A stretch of 64,000 nucleotides of DNA from Streptomyces marincola. Lineage in GTDB: Bacteria > Actinomycetota > Actinomycetes > Streptomycetales > Streptomycetaceae. Of this stretch, positions 51,786 to 59,302 are shown one piece after another (the first letter of the stretch is position 1; every line of letters begins with the position of its first letter). A model generated the notes under the pieces. The model searched no databases. It worked only from the letters and a program-made list of their open reading frames with translations, and was not told the origin of the DNA. The stretch lies in assembly GCF_020410765.1 (NCBI RefSeq), contig NZ_CP084541.1, positions 5,351,001 through 5,415,000 of the forward strand, read 5' to 3'. A program made the position numbers and the translations under genes.

Positions 51786-52174
51786 CACGCCACCCCCCGC
51801 GCGTGCTCGACCACGGGCGCCCCGCGCGGGGGCAGCAGCACGCCGATCAGGTCGATGCGCAGGCCGCCGGGCGGCGGCTGCTCGAACACCGTGAGCCACC
51901 GCTCGCTCAGCCACCAGTGCGCGAGACGGCGCAGCCGGTCGGCCTTGGCCGGGGTCAGCGCCGCCATCGGGTGCTGGAACCCGCCGCCGCGCCGCGTCTT
52001 CACCTCGCAGATCACCACGGCGGCGCCGCCGTCGGCCGTCCGGTCCTGCGCGACGATGTCGATCTCCCCAGCGCGGCAGCGCCAGTTCCGATCGAGGACC
52101 GTCATCCCCGTGTCCCGCAGCCGCCGGACGGCCACGTCCTCCCCGAAGCGCCCGAGCGCCCCTCGCCGGTTCAT
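51785..52174 (-). CDS. yraN: YraN family (UPF0102) nuclease-fold protein
   Basis: 129 aa. Predicted endonuclease fold: GRFGEDVAVRRLRDTGMTVL, NWRCRAGEIDIVAQDR (catalytic GEID) and VICEVKTRRG (ExK) motifs are intact. Often next to comM-dprA, hence an assumed role in DNA uptake or recombination. ATG 52174 with GGAGGTGAG ahead. First gene of a minus-strand operon starting right at the inverted repeat. Confidence 0.93.
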   Translation of the reverse strand: MNRRGALGRFGEDVAVRRLRDTGMTVLDRNWRCRAGEIDIVAQDRTADGGAAVVICEVKTRRGGGFQHPMAALTPAKADRLRRLAHWWLSERWLTVFEQPPPGGLRIDLIGVLLPPRGAPVVEHARGVA

Positions 52175-52228
52175 CCGCCTCACCTCCGGTTCCGAAGGTG
52201 GGGCAGCCGCGCCCAAGAAGTGGATCTT

Positions 52229-52255
52229 GGTGGACAACTCGGCGCCTGTGGACAA
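52229..52255 (-). promoter_or_regulatory. Pair of DnaA-box-like 9-mers (right)
   Basis: On the minus strand, TTGTCCACA (52247-52255) and TTGTCCACC (52229-52237), again 18 bp apart, upstream of yraN. Confidence 0.6.
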
Positions 52256-52273
52256 CCTCGTCACCCCATCGGG
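52229..52273 (-). repeat. Right arm of the inverted repeat
   Basis: Reverse complement matches 46583-46627 at 37/45 positions, with the exact core 52242-52257. The arms face each other around 5.6 kb containing M23, TetR, whiG, dprA, comM and yraN. Confidence 0.8.
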
Positions 52274-52523
52274 CGAGGTGGTGACCTGTCGCCCGGGCCT
52301 GTTCCGGTCCCGTACACTGCTCGTGGCGATCCGGAGACACGGATCGACCTCGCATGCCCCGCCACCTCGGCGCCCGGTCCTTTCGCGGCGCCTCGGTGGC
52401 CGCGTCTCTCGGTCCGCGGATCGGCCCCCTGCCGGGGACTCCCGCGGCGCAGCGCGCCGGGGCGTCAGGTGCGCCGCCCGGCCGGACGGCGCAGACAACC
52501 GAGCATCCACAAGGAGAACGGCC

Positions 52524-53414
52524 ATGGCCGTCGTCACGATGCGGGAGCTGCTGGAGAGCGGCGTCCACTTCGGGCACCAGACCCGCCGCTGGAACCCGAA
52601 GATGAAGCGTTTCATCTTCACCGAGCGCAACGGCATCTACATCATCGACCTGCTCCAGTCGCTGTCGTACATCGACCGCGCCTACGAGTTCGTCAAGGAG
52701 ACGGTCGCCCACGGCGGCACCGTCATGTTCGTCGGCACGAAGAAGCAGGCCCAGCAGGCCATCGCCGAGCAGGCGGCCCGGGTCGGCATGCCGTACGTCA
52801 ACCAGCGCTGGCTGGGCGGCATGCTCACCAACTTCTCGACCGTGCACAAGCGGCTCCAGCGCCTGAAGGAGCTGGAGCAGATCGACTTCGACGACGTGGC
52901 GGCCTCCGGCCTCACGAAGAAGGAGCTGCTGGTCCTCTCCCGCGAGAAGGCGAAGCTGGAGAAGACGCTGGGCGGCATCCGCGACATGCAGAAGGTGCCC
53001 AGCGCCGTCTGGATCGTCGACACCAAGAAGGAGCACATCGCCGTCGGCGAGGCCCGCAAGCTGAACATTCCGGTCGTCGCGATCCTCGACACCAACTGCG
53101 ACCCCGACGAGGTCGACTACAAGATCCCGGGCAACGACGACGCGATCCGCTCCGTCACGCTCCTCACCCGCGTGATCGCCGACGGCGTCGCGGAGGGCCT
53201 GATGGCCAGGTCGGGTGCCGCGGAGGCCAAGGGCGGCGAGAAGCCGGCCGGCGAGCCGCTGCCCGAGTGGGAGCGCGAGCTGCTCCAGGGCGCGGAGGCC
53301 AAGGCCGACGAGCAGCCCGCCGCTGAGCAGCCCGCCGAGGAGAAGCCGGCCGACGAGCAGCCCGCCCCGGCCGCCGCCGAGGCGACGGGGACGCCCGCCG
53401 AGCAGAGCAGCTGA
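52524..53414 (+). CDS. rpsB: 30S ribosomal protein S2
   Basis: 296 aa. S2 core: MAVVTMRELLESGVHFGHQT, RRWNPKMKRFIFTERNGIYI, INQRWLGG-type NQRWLGGMLTNFSTV, and IPVVAILDTNCDPDEVDYKI. A C-terminal extension of about 55 residues rich in Glu/Pro/Ala/Gln contains repeated EQPA units and is longer than in most bacteria. ATG with AAGGAGAA ahead. tsf follows 44 bases later. Confidence 0.97.
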   Translation: MAVVTMRELLESGVHFGHQTRRWNPKMKRFIFTERNGIYIIDLLQSLSYIDRAYEFVKETVAHGGTVMFVGTKKQAQQAIAEQAARVGMPYVNQRWLGGMLTNFSTVHKRLQRLKELEQIDFDDVAASGLTKKELLVLSREKAKLEKTLGGIRDMQKVPSAVWIVDTKKEHIAVGEARKLNIPVVAILDTNCDPDEVDYKIPGNDDAIRSVTLLTRVIADGVAEGLMARSGAAEAKGGEKPAGEPLPEWERELLQGAEAKADEQPAAEQPAEEKPADEQPAPAAAEATGTPAEQSS

Positions 53415-53458
53415 CGCCAAGCGATCCGAACGACACCCCGGAAGAGAATCACGTAACC

Positions 53459-54295
53459 ATGGCGAACTTCACCGCCGCCGACGTCAAGAAGCTCAGGGAG
53501 CTTTCCGGCGCCGGCATGATGGACTGCAAGAAGGCCCTGGACGAGGCCGAGGGCGACGTCACCAAGGCCGTCGAGATCCTGCGCGTCAAGGGCCAGAAGG
53601 GTGTGGCCAAGCGCGAGAGCCGCACCGCGGAGAACGGCGCGGTCGTCGCCCTCATCGCGGACGACCACACCTCGGGCGTGCTGGTCGAGCTGAAGTGCGA
53701 GACGGACTTCGTCGCCAAGGGCGAGAAGTTCCAGGCGGTCGCCCAGGCCATCGCCGAGCACGTCTTCGCGACCGCGCCGGCCGACCTGGCCACGCTGCTC
53801 GCCTCGGAGATCGAGCCGGGCAAGTCGGTCAAGGACTACGTCGACGAGGCGAACGCGTCCCTCGGCGAGAAGATCGTCCTCGACCGCTACGCCCGCCTCT
53901 CCGGCGGTTACGTCGCCTCCTACCTCCACCGCACCAGCCCTGACCTGCCGCCGCAGGTCGGTGTCCTGGTCGAGCTGGACCGGGAGAACGCCGACGCCGC
54001 CAAGGACGTCGCGCAGCACATCGCCGCGTTCGCGCCGCGCTTCCTGACCCGGGAGGACGTGCCCGAGGACGTCGTCGAGAACGAGCGGCGCATCGCCGAG
54101 GCGACCGCGCGCGAGGAGGGCAAGCCCGAGGCGGCCCTGCCCAAGATCGTGGAGGGCCGGGTGAACGGCTTCTTCAAGGAGAACGTCGTGCTGAACCAGC
54201 CGTTCGCCAAGGACAACAAGAAGACCGTGCAGAAGGTGCTGACCGAGGAGGGCGTGGCGCTGAACGGCTTCGCGCGCTTCCGCGTCGGCGCCTGA
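53459..54295 (+). CDS. tsf: Translation elongation factor Ts
   Basis: Guanine-nucleotide exchange factor for EF-Tu. 278 aa, with the N-terminal UBA-like LRELSGAGMMDCKKALDEA, the core TDF motif CETDFVAKGEKFQ and the C-terminal QPFAKDNKKTVQKVL. Cotranscribed with rpsB; a hairpin terminator follows. Confidence 0.97.
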   Translation: MANFTAADVKKLRELSGAGMMDCKKALDEAEGDVTKAVEILRVKGQKGVAKRESRTAENGAVVALIADDHTSGVLVELKCETDFVAKGEKFQAVAQAIAEHVFATAPADLATLLASEIEPGKSVKDYVDEANASLGEKIVLDRYARLSGGYVASYLHRTSPDLPPQVGVLVELDRENADAAKDVAQHIAAFAPRFLTREDVPEDVVENERRIAEATAREEGKPEAALPKIVEGRVNGFFKENVVLNQPFAKDNKKTVQKVLTEEGVALNGFARFRVGA

Positions 54296-54309
54296 CCTCG
54301 GCGGGCGCA

Positions 54310-54340
54310 CCGCGCCGCCGCGCCCTGGGCGGCGGCGCGG
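54310..54340 (+). terminator. rpsB-tsf terminator
   Basis: CCGCGCCGCCGC/GCGGCGGCGCGG, an exact 12-bp stem (54310-54321 with 54329-54340) with a 7-base loop, 14 bases after tsf. Confidence 0.7.
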
Positions 54341-54496
54341 ACGTTACCCGGCTATTGTCGGGCGGAAGGCCGTCCGGCCGTGGCACCGCACGGCCGGCGC
54401 GACCGCAGTTGTGACGAGGAGGCCATTGCCCGGCAAGGGAACCGCAAGGGTCCACCGGCAGTGGCCTCCTCGGTGTGTGTGCACGAGGAGAGGTCC

Positions 54497-55234
54497 ATGA
54501 ACAAGGACGACAAACCCCGCCGCTTCCTGCTGAAGCTGTCAGGTGAGGCCTTCGCCGGCGGCGGCGGACTCGGCGTCGATCCCGACATCGTGCACAAGAT
54601 GGCCAGGGAGATCGCGGCGGTCGTGCGGGACGGCGCGGAGATCGCGGTCGTGATCGGCGGCGGCAACTTCTTCCGCGGCGCGGAGTTGCAGGTGCGCGGG
54701 ATGGACCGGGCCCGTTCCGACTACATGGGCATGCTCGGCACCGTCATGAACTGCCTGGCCCTCCAGGACTTCCTGGAGAAGGAGGGCATCGACTCGCGCG
54801 TGCAGACGGCGATCACCATGGGGCAGGTCGCCGAGCCGTACATCCCGCTGCGCGCGGTGCGCCACTTGGAGAAGGGGCGCGTGGTCATCTTCGGCGCGGG
54901 CATGGGCATGCCCTACTTCTCGACCGACACCACGGCCGCGCAGCGCGCACTCGAGATTCACGCCGAGGCGCTGCTGATGGGCAAGAACGGCGTGGACGGC
55001 GTCTACGACTCGGACCCCGCGAAGAACGCGTCCGCCGTGAAATACGACGCGCTCGACTACGGCGAGGTCATCACCAGGGACCTGAAGGTGGCCGATTCCA
55101 CGGCCATCACCCTGTGCCGGGACAACGAGCTGCCGATCCTTGTCTTCGAACTGCTCGCGGAGGGCAATATCGCCCGTGCGGTAAAGGGTGAGAAGATCGG
55201 CACACTCGTGAACAGCCAGGGGCGGCGGACCTGA
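54497..55234 (+). CDS. pyrH: Uridylate kinase
   Basis: UMP kinase, hexameric, feedback-inhibited by UTP. 245 aa. Amino-acid-kinase fold: FLLKLSGEAFAGGGGLGVDP, VIGGGNFFRGAELQVRGMDR, MGMLGTVMNCLALQD and YFSTDTTAAQRALEI. ATG 54497 with GAGGAGAGG ahead; the frame is open to 54380 upstream. A -10-like TATTGT lies about 140 bases before the start, beyond the tsf terminator. Confidence 0.96.
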   Translation: MNKDDKPRRFLLKLSGEAFAGGGGLGVDPDIVHKMAREIAAVVRDGAEIAVVIGGGNFFRGAELQVRGMDRARSDYMGMLGTVMNCLALQDFLEKEGIDSRVQTAITMGQVAEPYIPLRAVRHLEKGRVVIFGAGMGMPYFSTDTTAAQRALEIHAEALLMGKNGVDGVYDSDPAKNASAVKYDALDYGEVITRDLKVADSTAITLCRDNELPILVFELLAEGNIARAVKGEKIGTLVNSQGRRT

Positions 55235-55298
55235 AGCGGCACGCGGCCCGCCGCACGCAACGTCATTCACGTCACACACATCGAACCAGGAGCACGTG

Positions 55299-55856
55299 GT
55301 GATCGAAGAAGCCCTCCTCGAAGCCGAGGAGAAGATGGAAAAGGCGGTCGGAGTCGCCAAGGACGATCTGGCCGCGATCCGCACCGGCCGTGCCCACCCG
55401 GCGATGTTCAACAAGATCGTGGCCGAGTACTACGGCACCATGACGCCGATCAACCAGCTGGCGTCGTTCTCGGTCCCCGAGGCCCGCATGGCCGTGGTGA
55501 CCCCCTTCGACAAGACCGCGCTGCGCAACATCGAGCAGGCCATCCGGGACTCCGACCTCGGCGTCAACCCGACGAACGACGGCCACATCATCCGCGTGGT
55601 CTTTCCCGAGCTGACCGAGGAGCGGCGCCGGGAGTTCATCAAGGTCGCCAGGACCAAGGGCGAGGACGCCAAGATCTCGATCCGCGGGGTGCGGCGCAAG
55701 GCCAAGGAGATCATGGACAAGGCCGTCAAGGACGGCGAGGTCGGTGAGGACGAGGGCCGCCGGGGCGAGAAGGAGCTCGACGACACCACCGCCAGGTACG
55801 TCGCGCAGGTGGACGAGCTGCTCAAGCACAAGGAAGCCGAGCTGCTCGAAGTCTGA
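55299..55856 (+). CDS. frr: Ribosome recycling factor
   Basis: Splits post-termination ribosomes with EF-G. 185 aa, standard size. Motifs: EEKMEKAVGVAKDDLAAIRT, GRAHPAMFNKIVAEYYG, NDGHIIRVVFPELTEERRRE. GTG 55299 chosen over the adjacent GTG 55296 because it gives the family MIEE start; AGGAG lies 7 bases ahead. 64 bases after pyrH; cdsA begins 23 bases after its stop. Confidence 0.96.
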   Translation: MIEEALLEAEEKMEKAVGVAKDDLAAIRTGRAHPAMFNKIVAEYYGTMTPINQLASFSVPEARMAVVTPFDKTALRNIEQAIRDSDLGVNPTNDGHIIRVVFPELTEERRREFIKVARTKGEDAKISIRGVRRKAKEIMDKAVKDGEVGEDEGRRGEKELDDTTARYVAQVDELLKHKEAELLEV

Positions 55857-55879
55857 CTCCGAGAAGGACGCTGTCATCC

Positions 55880-56887
55880 GTGAACGAATCATCCTGGGGG
55901 CCGCCCCCGGCCGCCGGATTGGTCGGGCGGGCCGAGCGGACGCACCCTGTTCCGGCGGGTCCCGTGCGCGAAACTCGACAGGCGACGCAAACTCCCCCTA
56001 TGTCGATCGTGCCCGACCCGTCCGGCGGTGAGCCGGAGCAGCGTCAAGACCGCTCGGGCCGGCGCCCGAGGAAGCGCGCGGGGCGCAACCTGCGCGCGGC
56101 CGTGGGGGTCGGGCTCGGCCTCGGGGCCGTGGTCCTGGTCGCGCTGTTCGTGTACAAGCCGCTCTTCCTCGGCGTGATAGCGGTGGCCGTCGTCGTCGGG
56201 ATGCACGAGCTGGCCACGCGCCTGGCCGAGAGCAAGAACATCCGGGTGCCCCTGCCGCCGCTCGCGGTGGGTGGCGCCGCCATGGTCCTGGCCGGGTATC
56301 TGGGCGGGGCCGAGGGCGCGTGGGTGGCCGTCGCCCTGACGGCGCTCGCGGTGCTGCTGTGGCGGATGGTCCGGCCGCCGGAGAACTACCTGCGGGACGT
56401 CACGGCCGGCGTGTTCGTGGCGTTCTACGTGCCGTTCCTCGCGACGTTCGTGGCGCTCATGCTGGCCGCGGACGACGGCTCCTGGCGGGTGTTCACGTTC
56501 CTGCTGCTCACCGTCGTCAGCGACACCGGTGCCTACGCGGTGGGCTGGCGCCTCGGCCGCCGCAAGCTGGCGCCGCGCATCAGCCCGGGGAAGACCAGGG
56601 AAGGGCTTGCCGGGGCCGTGGTGTTCGCCATGGCGGCGGGCGCGCCGTGCATGCACTTCCTGATCGACGGCGGCACGTGGTGGCAGGGCCTCGTCCTCGG
56701 GCTCGGGGTCGCGCTCAGCGCCACCCTCGGCGACCTGGGCGAGTCCATGATCAAACGCGACCTCGGCATCAAGGACATGGGCCGGCTGCTGCCCGGCCAC
56801 GGCGGCATCATGGACCGCCTCGACTCGCTGCTCCCGACGGCCCCCGTGGTGTGGCTGCTGTTCCTCGCCTTCGTCGGCGCGTCGTAG
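55880..56887 (+). CDS. cdsA: Phosphatidate cytidylyltransferase
   Basis: Makes CDP-diacylglycerol from phosphatidate and CTP. 335 aa with a hydrophilic N-terminus of about 75 residues, then about eight membrane segments. The C-terminal signature is LGDLGESMIKRDLGIKDMGR followed by LLPGHGGIMDRLDS. GTG start; an internal ATG (MSIVPDPSGG, near residue 41) is an alternative. Cotranscription with frr is likely. Confidence 0.94.
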   Translation: MNESSWGPPPAAGLVGRAERTHPVPAGPVRETRQATQTPPMSIVPDPSGGEPEQRQDRSGRRPRKRAGRNLRAAVGVGLGLGAVVLVALFVYKPLFLGVIAVAVVVGMHELATRLAESKNIRVPLPPLAVGGAAMVLAGYLGGAEGAWVAVALTALAVLLWRMVRPPENYLRDVTAGVFVAFYVPFLATFVALMLAADDGSWRVFTFLLLTVVSDTGAYAVGWRLGRRKLAPRISPGKTREGLAGAVVFAMAAGAPCMHFLIDGGTWWQGLVLGLGVALSATLGDLGESMIKRDLGIKDMGRLLPGHGGIMDRLDSLLPTAPVVWLLFLAFVGAS

Positions 56888-56899
56888 CCGCTGTTCCCC

Positions 56900-56915
56900 G
56901 CGGCGGGCCCGCCGC
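56900..56915 (+). terminator. Palindrome after cdsA
   Basis: GCGGCGGGCCCGCCGC, a perfect 16-bp palindrome 12 bases after the stop. Confidence 0.45.
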
Positions 56916-56957
56916 CGGTAACGGGTGCCCCGCCGCGTCTGCGACACTGGCAGGACC

Positions 56958-58064
56958 ATGCCTGCACCTGGAGAGCTGACGTTCGTCGCGCCCCGCGGGG
57001 CCGCGAAGCCGCCGCGGCACCTCGCCGACCTCGACCCGGCGGAACGCCGCGACGCGGTCGCCGCGCTCGGCGAGAAGCCGTTCCGAGCGCGACAGCTGTC
57101 GCGCCACTACTTCACCCGCCTGACCGATGACCCGGCCGACTGGACGGACGTGCCCGCGGCGGCCAGGGAACGCCTCGCGGGCGCGCTGCTGCCCCGGCTG
57201 ATGACCGTCGTGCGGCACCTCGCCTGCGACGACGGCGCCACCCGCAAGACGCTGTGGCGCCTGCACGACGGCACGCTGGTGGAGTCGGTGCTCATGCGGT
57301 ACCCGGACCGGGTCACGATGTGCGTGTCCTCGCAGGCCGGCTGCGGGATGAACTGCCCGTTCTGCGCGACCGGCCAGGCCGGGCTCGACCGCAACCTGTC
57401 GACGGCGGAGATCGTGCACCAGATCGTCGACGGCATGCGCGCGCTGCGCGACGGCGAGGTGCCGGGGGGCCCGGCGCGGCTGTCCAACATCGTCTTCATG
57501 GGCATGGGCGAGCCGCTGGCGAACTACCGCCGCGTCACCGGCGCCATCCGCCGGCTCACCGACCCTGGTCCTGACGGCGTCGGGCTGTCGCAGCGCGGCA
57601 TCACCGTCTCCACCGTCGGGCTCGTGCCGGCGATGCGCCGGTTCGCCGAGGAGGGGTTCACCTGCCGGCTCGCGGTGTCCCTGCACGCGCCGGACGACGA
57701 GCTGCGCGACACCCTGGTGCCGGTCAACACCCGCTGGAAGGTCGCGGAGGTGCTCGACGCGGCGTGGGCGTACGCCGAGCGTTCGGGCCGCCGCATCTCG
57801 ATCGAGTACGCGCTGATCCGGGACATCAACGACCAGGCGTGGCGCGCCGACCTGCTCGGCCGCCTGCTGCGCGGCCACGGCGCCCACGTCAACCTCATCC
57901 CGCTCAACCCGACGCCCGGCTCGAAGTGGACCGCGTCGCGGCCCGAGGACGAGCGCGCGTTCGTGGCCGGCCTCGAACGCCACGGCGTGCCGGTGACCGT
58001 CCGCGACACCCGGGGCCAGGAGATCGAGGGGGCCTGCGGCCAGCTCGCGGCGGCGGAGCGGTAG
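56958..58064 (+). CDS. rlmN: 23S rRNA/tRNA adenine-C2 methyltransferase RlmN
   Basis: Radical-SAM enzyme methylating A2503 in 23S rRNA and A37 in tRNA. 368 aa. The cluster motif is CxxxCxxC in GCGMNCPFCATGQAGL; NIVFMGMGEPLANY and ISIEYALIRDINDQ are conserved; Cys near the C-terminus in EGACGQL is the catalytic partner cysteine. ATG 56958 gives MPAPGELTFVAPRG. No Shine-Dalgarno sequence is evident, so it may be leaderless with a poor -10. Confidence 0.95.
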   Translation: MPAPGELTFVAPRGAAKPPRHLADLDPAERRDAVAALGEKPFRARQLSRHYFTRLTDDPADWTDVPAAARERLAGALLPRLMTVVRHLACDDGATRKTLWRLHDGTLVESVLMRYPDRVTMCVSSQAGCGMNCPFCATGQAGLDRNLSTAEIVHQIVDGMRALRDGEVPGGPARLSNIVFMGMGEPLANYRRVTGAIRRLTDPGPDGVGLSQRGITVSTVGLVPAMRRFAEEGFTCRLAVSLHAPDDELRDTLVPVNTRWKVAEVLDAAWAYAERSGRRISIEYALIRDINDQAWRADLLGRLLRGHGAHVNLIPLNPTPGSKWTASRPEDERAFVAGLERHGVPVTVRDTRGQEIEGACGQLAAAER

Positions 58065-58111
58065 CGCGCGCTGCTATCGTGGCCGGGGGACCGATCACCA
58101 GGTCTTCACAC

Positions 58112-58206
58112 ATTCCGACAGGGGAGCGCTCGCAGCGCTGAGAGTGCGGCACCGGCCGCAGACCCTCGAACCTCGCCCAGATCATGCTGGGTAGGAAGTT
58201 CGGATC
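58112..58206 (+). ncRNA. TPP riboswitch (THI box)
   Basis: Conserved blocks appear in order: GGGGAGCGCT (58121-58130), GCTGAGAGTG (58137-58146), GACCCTCGAACCT (58161-58173), ATGCTGGGTAGGAAG (58184-58198). A P1 stem pairs TCCGAC (58114-58119) with the TTCGGA near 58199-58204. It precedes thiB by 50 bases and should turn off thiBPQ when thiamine pyrophosphate is bound. Confidence 0.93.
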
Positions 58207-58255
58207 GCTCTCGTGCTGCCCGCGTGTCCTGTCCACGCCTCACGAAAGCGGCACG

Positions 58256-59302
58256 ATGAGACGCAGCCTGACAGTCGTCCCGGTACTCGGCCTGCTCGCG
58301 GTCGCCTGCGGCGGCACCGACGAGGGCTCGGGCGGCGACGAGGTGACCCTGGTCACGCACGACTCGTTCACGGTCTCGGACGCGGTGCTCGACCGGTTCA
58401 CCGAGGAGACCGGCTACACGGTGCGCGTCCTGCGCGGCGGCGACGCCGGCGTCATGGTCAACCAGGCCGTGCTCTCCCGGGGCAACCCGCAGGGCGACGT
58501 GCTGTTCGGCATCGACAACACCCTGCTCACCCGCGCCCTGGACGAGGACGTGTTCACGCCGCACGAGGCCGAGGGGCTCGCGGCCGTGCCCGAGCGCTTC
58601 CAGCTGGACGCGGGCGAGTACCGGGTCACGCCGGTGGACACCGGTGACATATGCGTCAACTACGACCGGGCCTGGTTCGAGGAACGGGACCTTGAGCCGC
58701 CCGCGACGTTCGACGACCTGGCCGACCCCGCCTACCGGGACCTGCTGGTCGTGCAGAACGCCGCCACCTCATCGCCGGGGCTCGGCTTCCTGCTCGGCAC
58801 CGTCGCCGCGTACGGGGCGGACGGCTGGCAGGACTACTGGCAGCGGCTGGCGGACAACGGCGTCGAGGTCGTCGACGGCTGGGAGCAGGCGTACAACGAA
58901 CGGTTCTCCGGCGCGGGCGACGGCGACCGCCCGCTCGTCGTCTCCTACGCCTCCTCGCCGCCCGTCGGAGTCGTCTACGGCGGCGAGGAACGCCCCGAGC
59001 AGGCGCCGACCGGCGTGCTGACCGACACGTGCTTCCGGCAGATCGAGTTCGCCGGGCTGCTGGACGGCGCGGCGAACGAGGAGGGCGGCCGGGCCCTGCT
59101 CGACTTCCTGATCAGCAGGGAGTTCCAGGAGGACATGCCGCTCCAGATGTTCGTCAACCCCGTGCGCGAGGACGCCGAGCTGCCCGAGGAGTTCACCCGT
59201 TACGGCGAGGTCGTCGAGGAGCCGTGGACGGTCGGCCCCGAACTCATCGCCGCCCACCGGGACGACTGGGTCGACACGTGGACCTCCGTGGTACTCGGAT
59301 GA
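58256..59302 (+). CDS. thiB: Thiamine ABC transporter substrate-binding lipoprotein
   Basis: 348 aa. Signal peptide with lipobox LLAVAC (Cys near residue 18), followed by the binding-protein fold (EVTLVTHDSFTVSDAVLDRF; GDVLFGIDNTLLTRALDEDV; DTGDICVNYDRAWFEE; SYASSPPVGVVYGGEERPEQ) typical of ThiB. It captures thiamine outside the membrane and hands it to ThiP. Under TPP riboswitch control; thiP overlaps its stop by 4 bases (ATGA). Confidence 0.95.
   Translation: MRRSLTVVPVLGLLAVACGGTDEGSGGDEVTLVTHDSFTVSDAVLDRFTEETGYTVRVLRGGDAGVMVNQAVLSRGNPQGDVLFGIDNTLLTRALDEDVFTPHEAEGLAAVPERFQLDAGEYRVTPVDTGDICVNYDRAWFEERDLEPPATFDDLADPAYRDLLVVQNAATSSPGLGFLLGTVAAYGADGWQDYWQRLADNGVEVVDGWEQAYNERFSGAGDGDRPLVVSYASSPPVGVVYGGEERPEQAPTGVLTDTCFRQIEFAGLLDGAANEEGGRALLDFLISREFQEDMPLQMFVNPVREDAELPEEFTRYGEVVEEPWTVGPELIAAHRDDWVDTWTSVVLG

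Larger units (their letters stand above)
52175..52523. other. 349-bp region between yraN and rpsB
   Basis: Contains the right arm of the inverted repeat with two DnaA-box-like 9-mers (52229-52273), and a -10-like TACACT at 52313-52318 for rpsB, giving a leader of about 200 bases. The leader is GC-rich; no ribosomal-protein motif could be verified. No gene. Confidence 0.5.

Noticed and set aside
50406..52523. Long plus-strand extension upstream of rpsB
   Set aside because: Antisense to comM and yraN; S2 homology starts exactly at ATG 52524 with a good ribosome-binding site.
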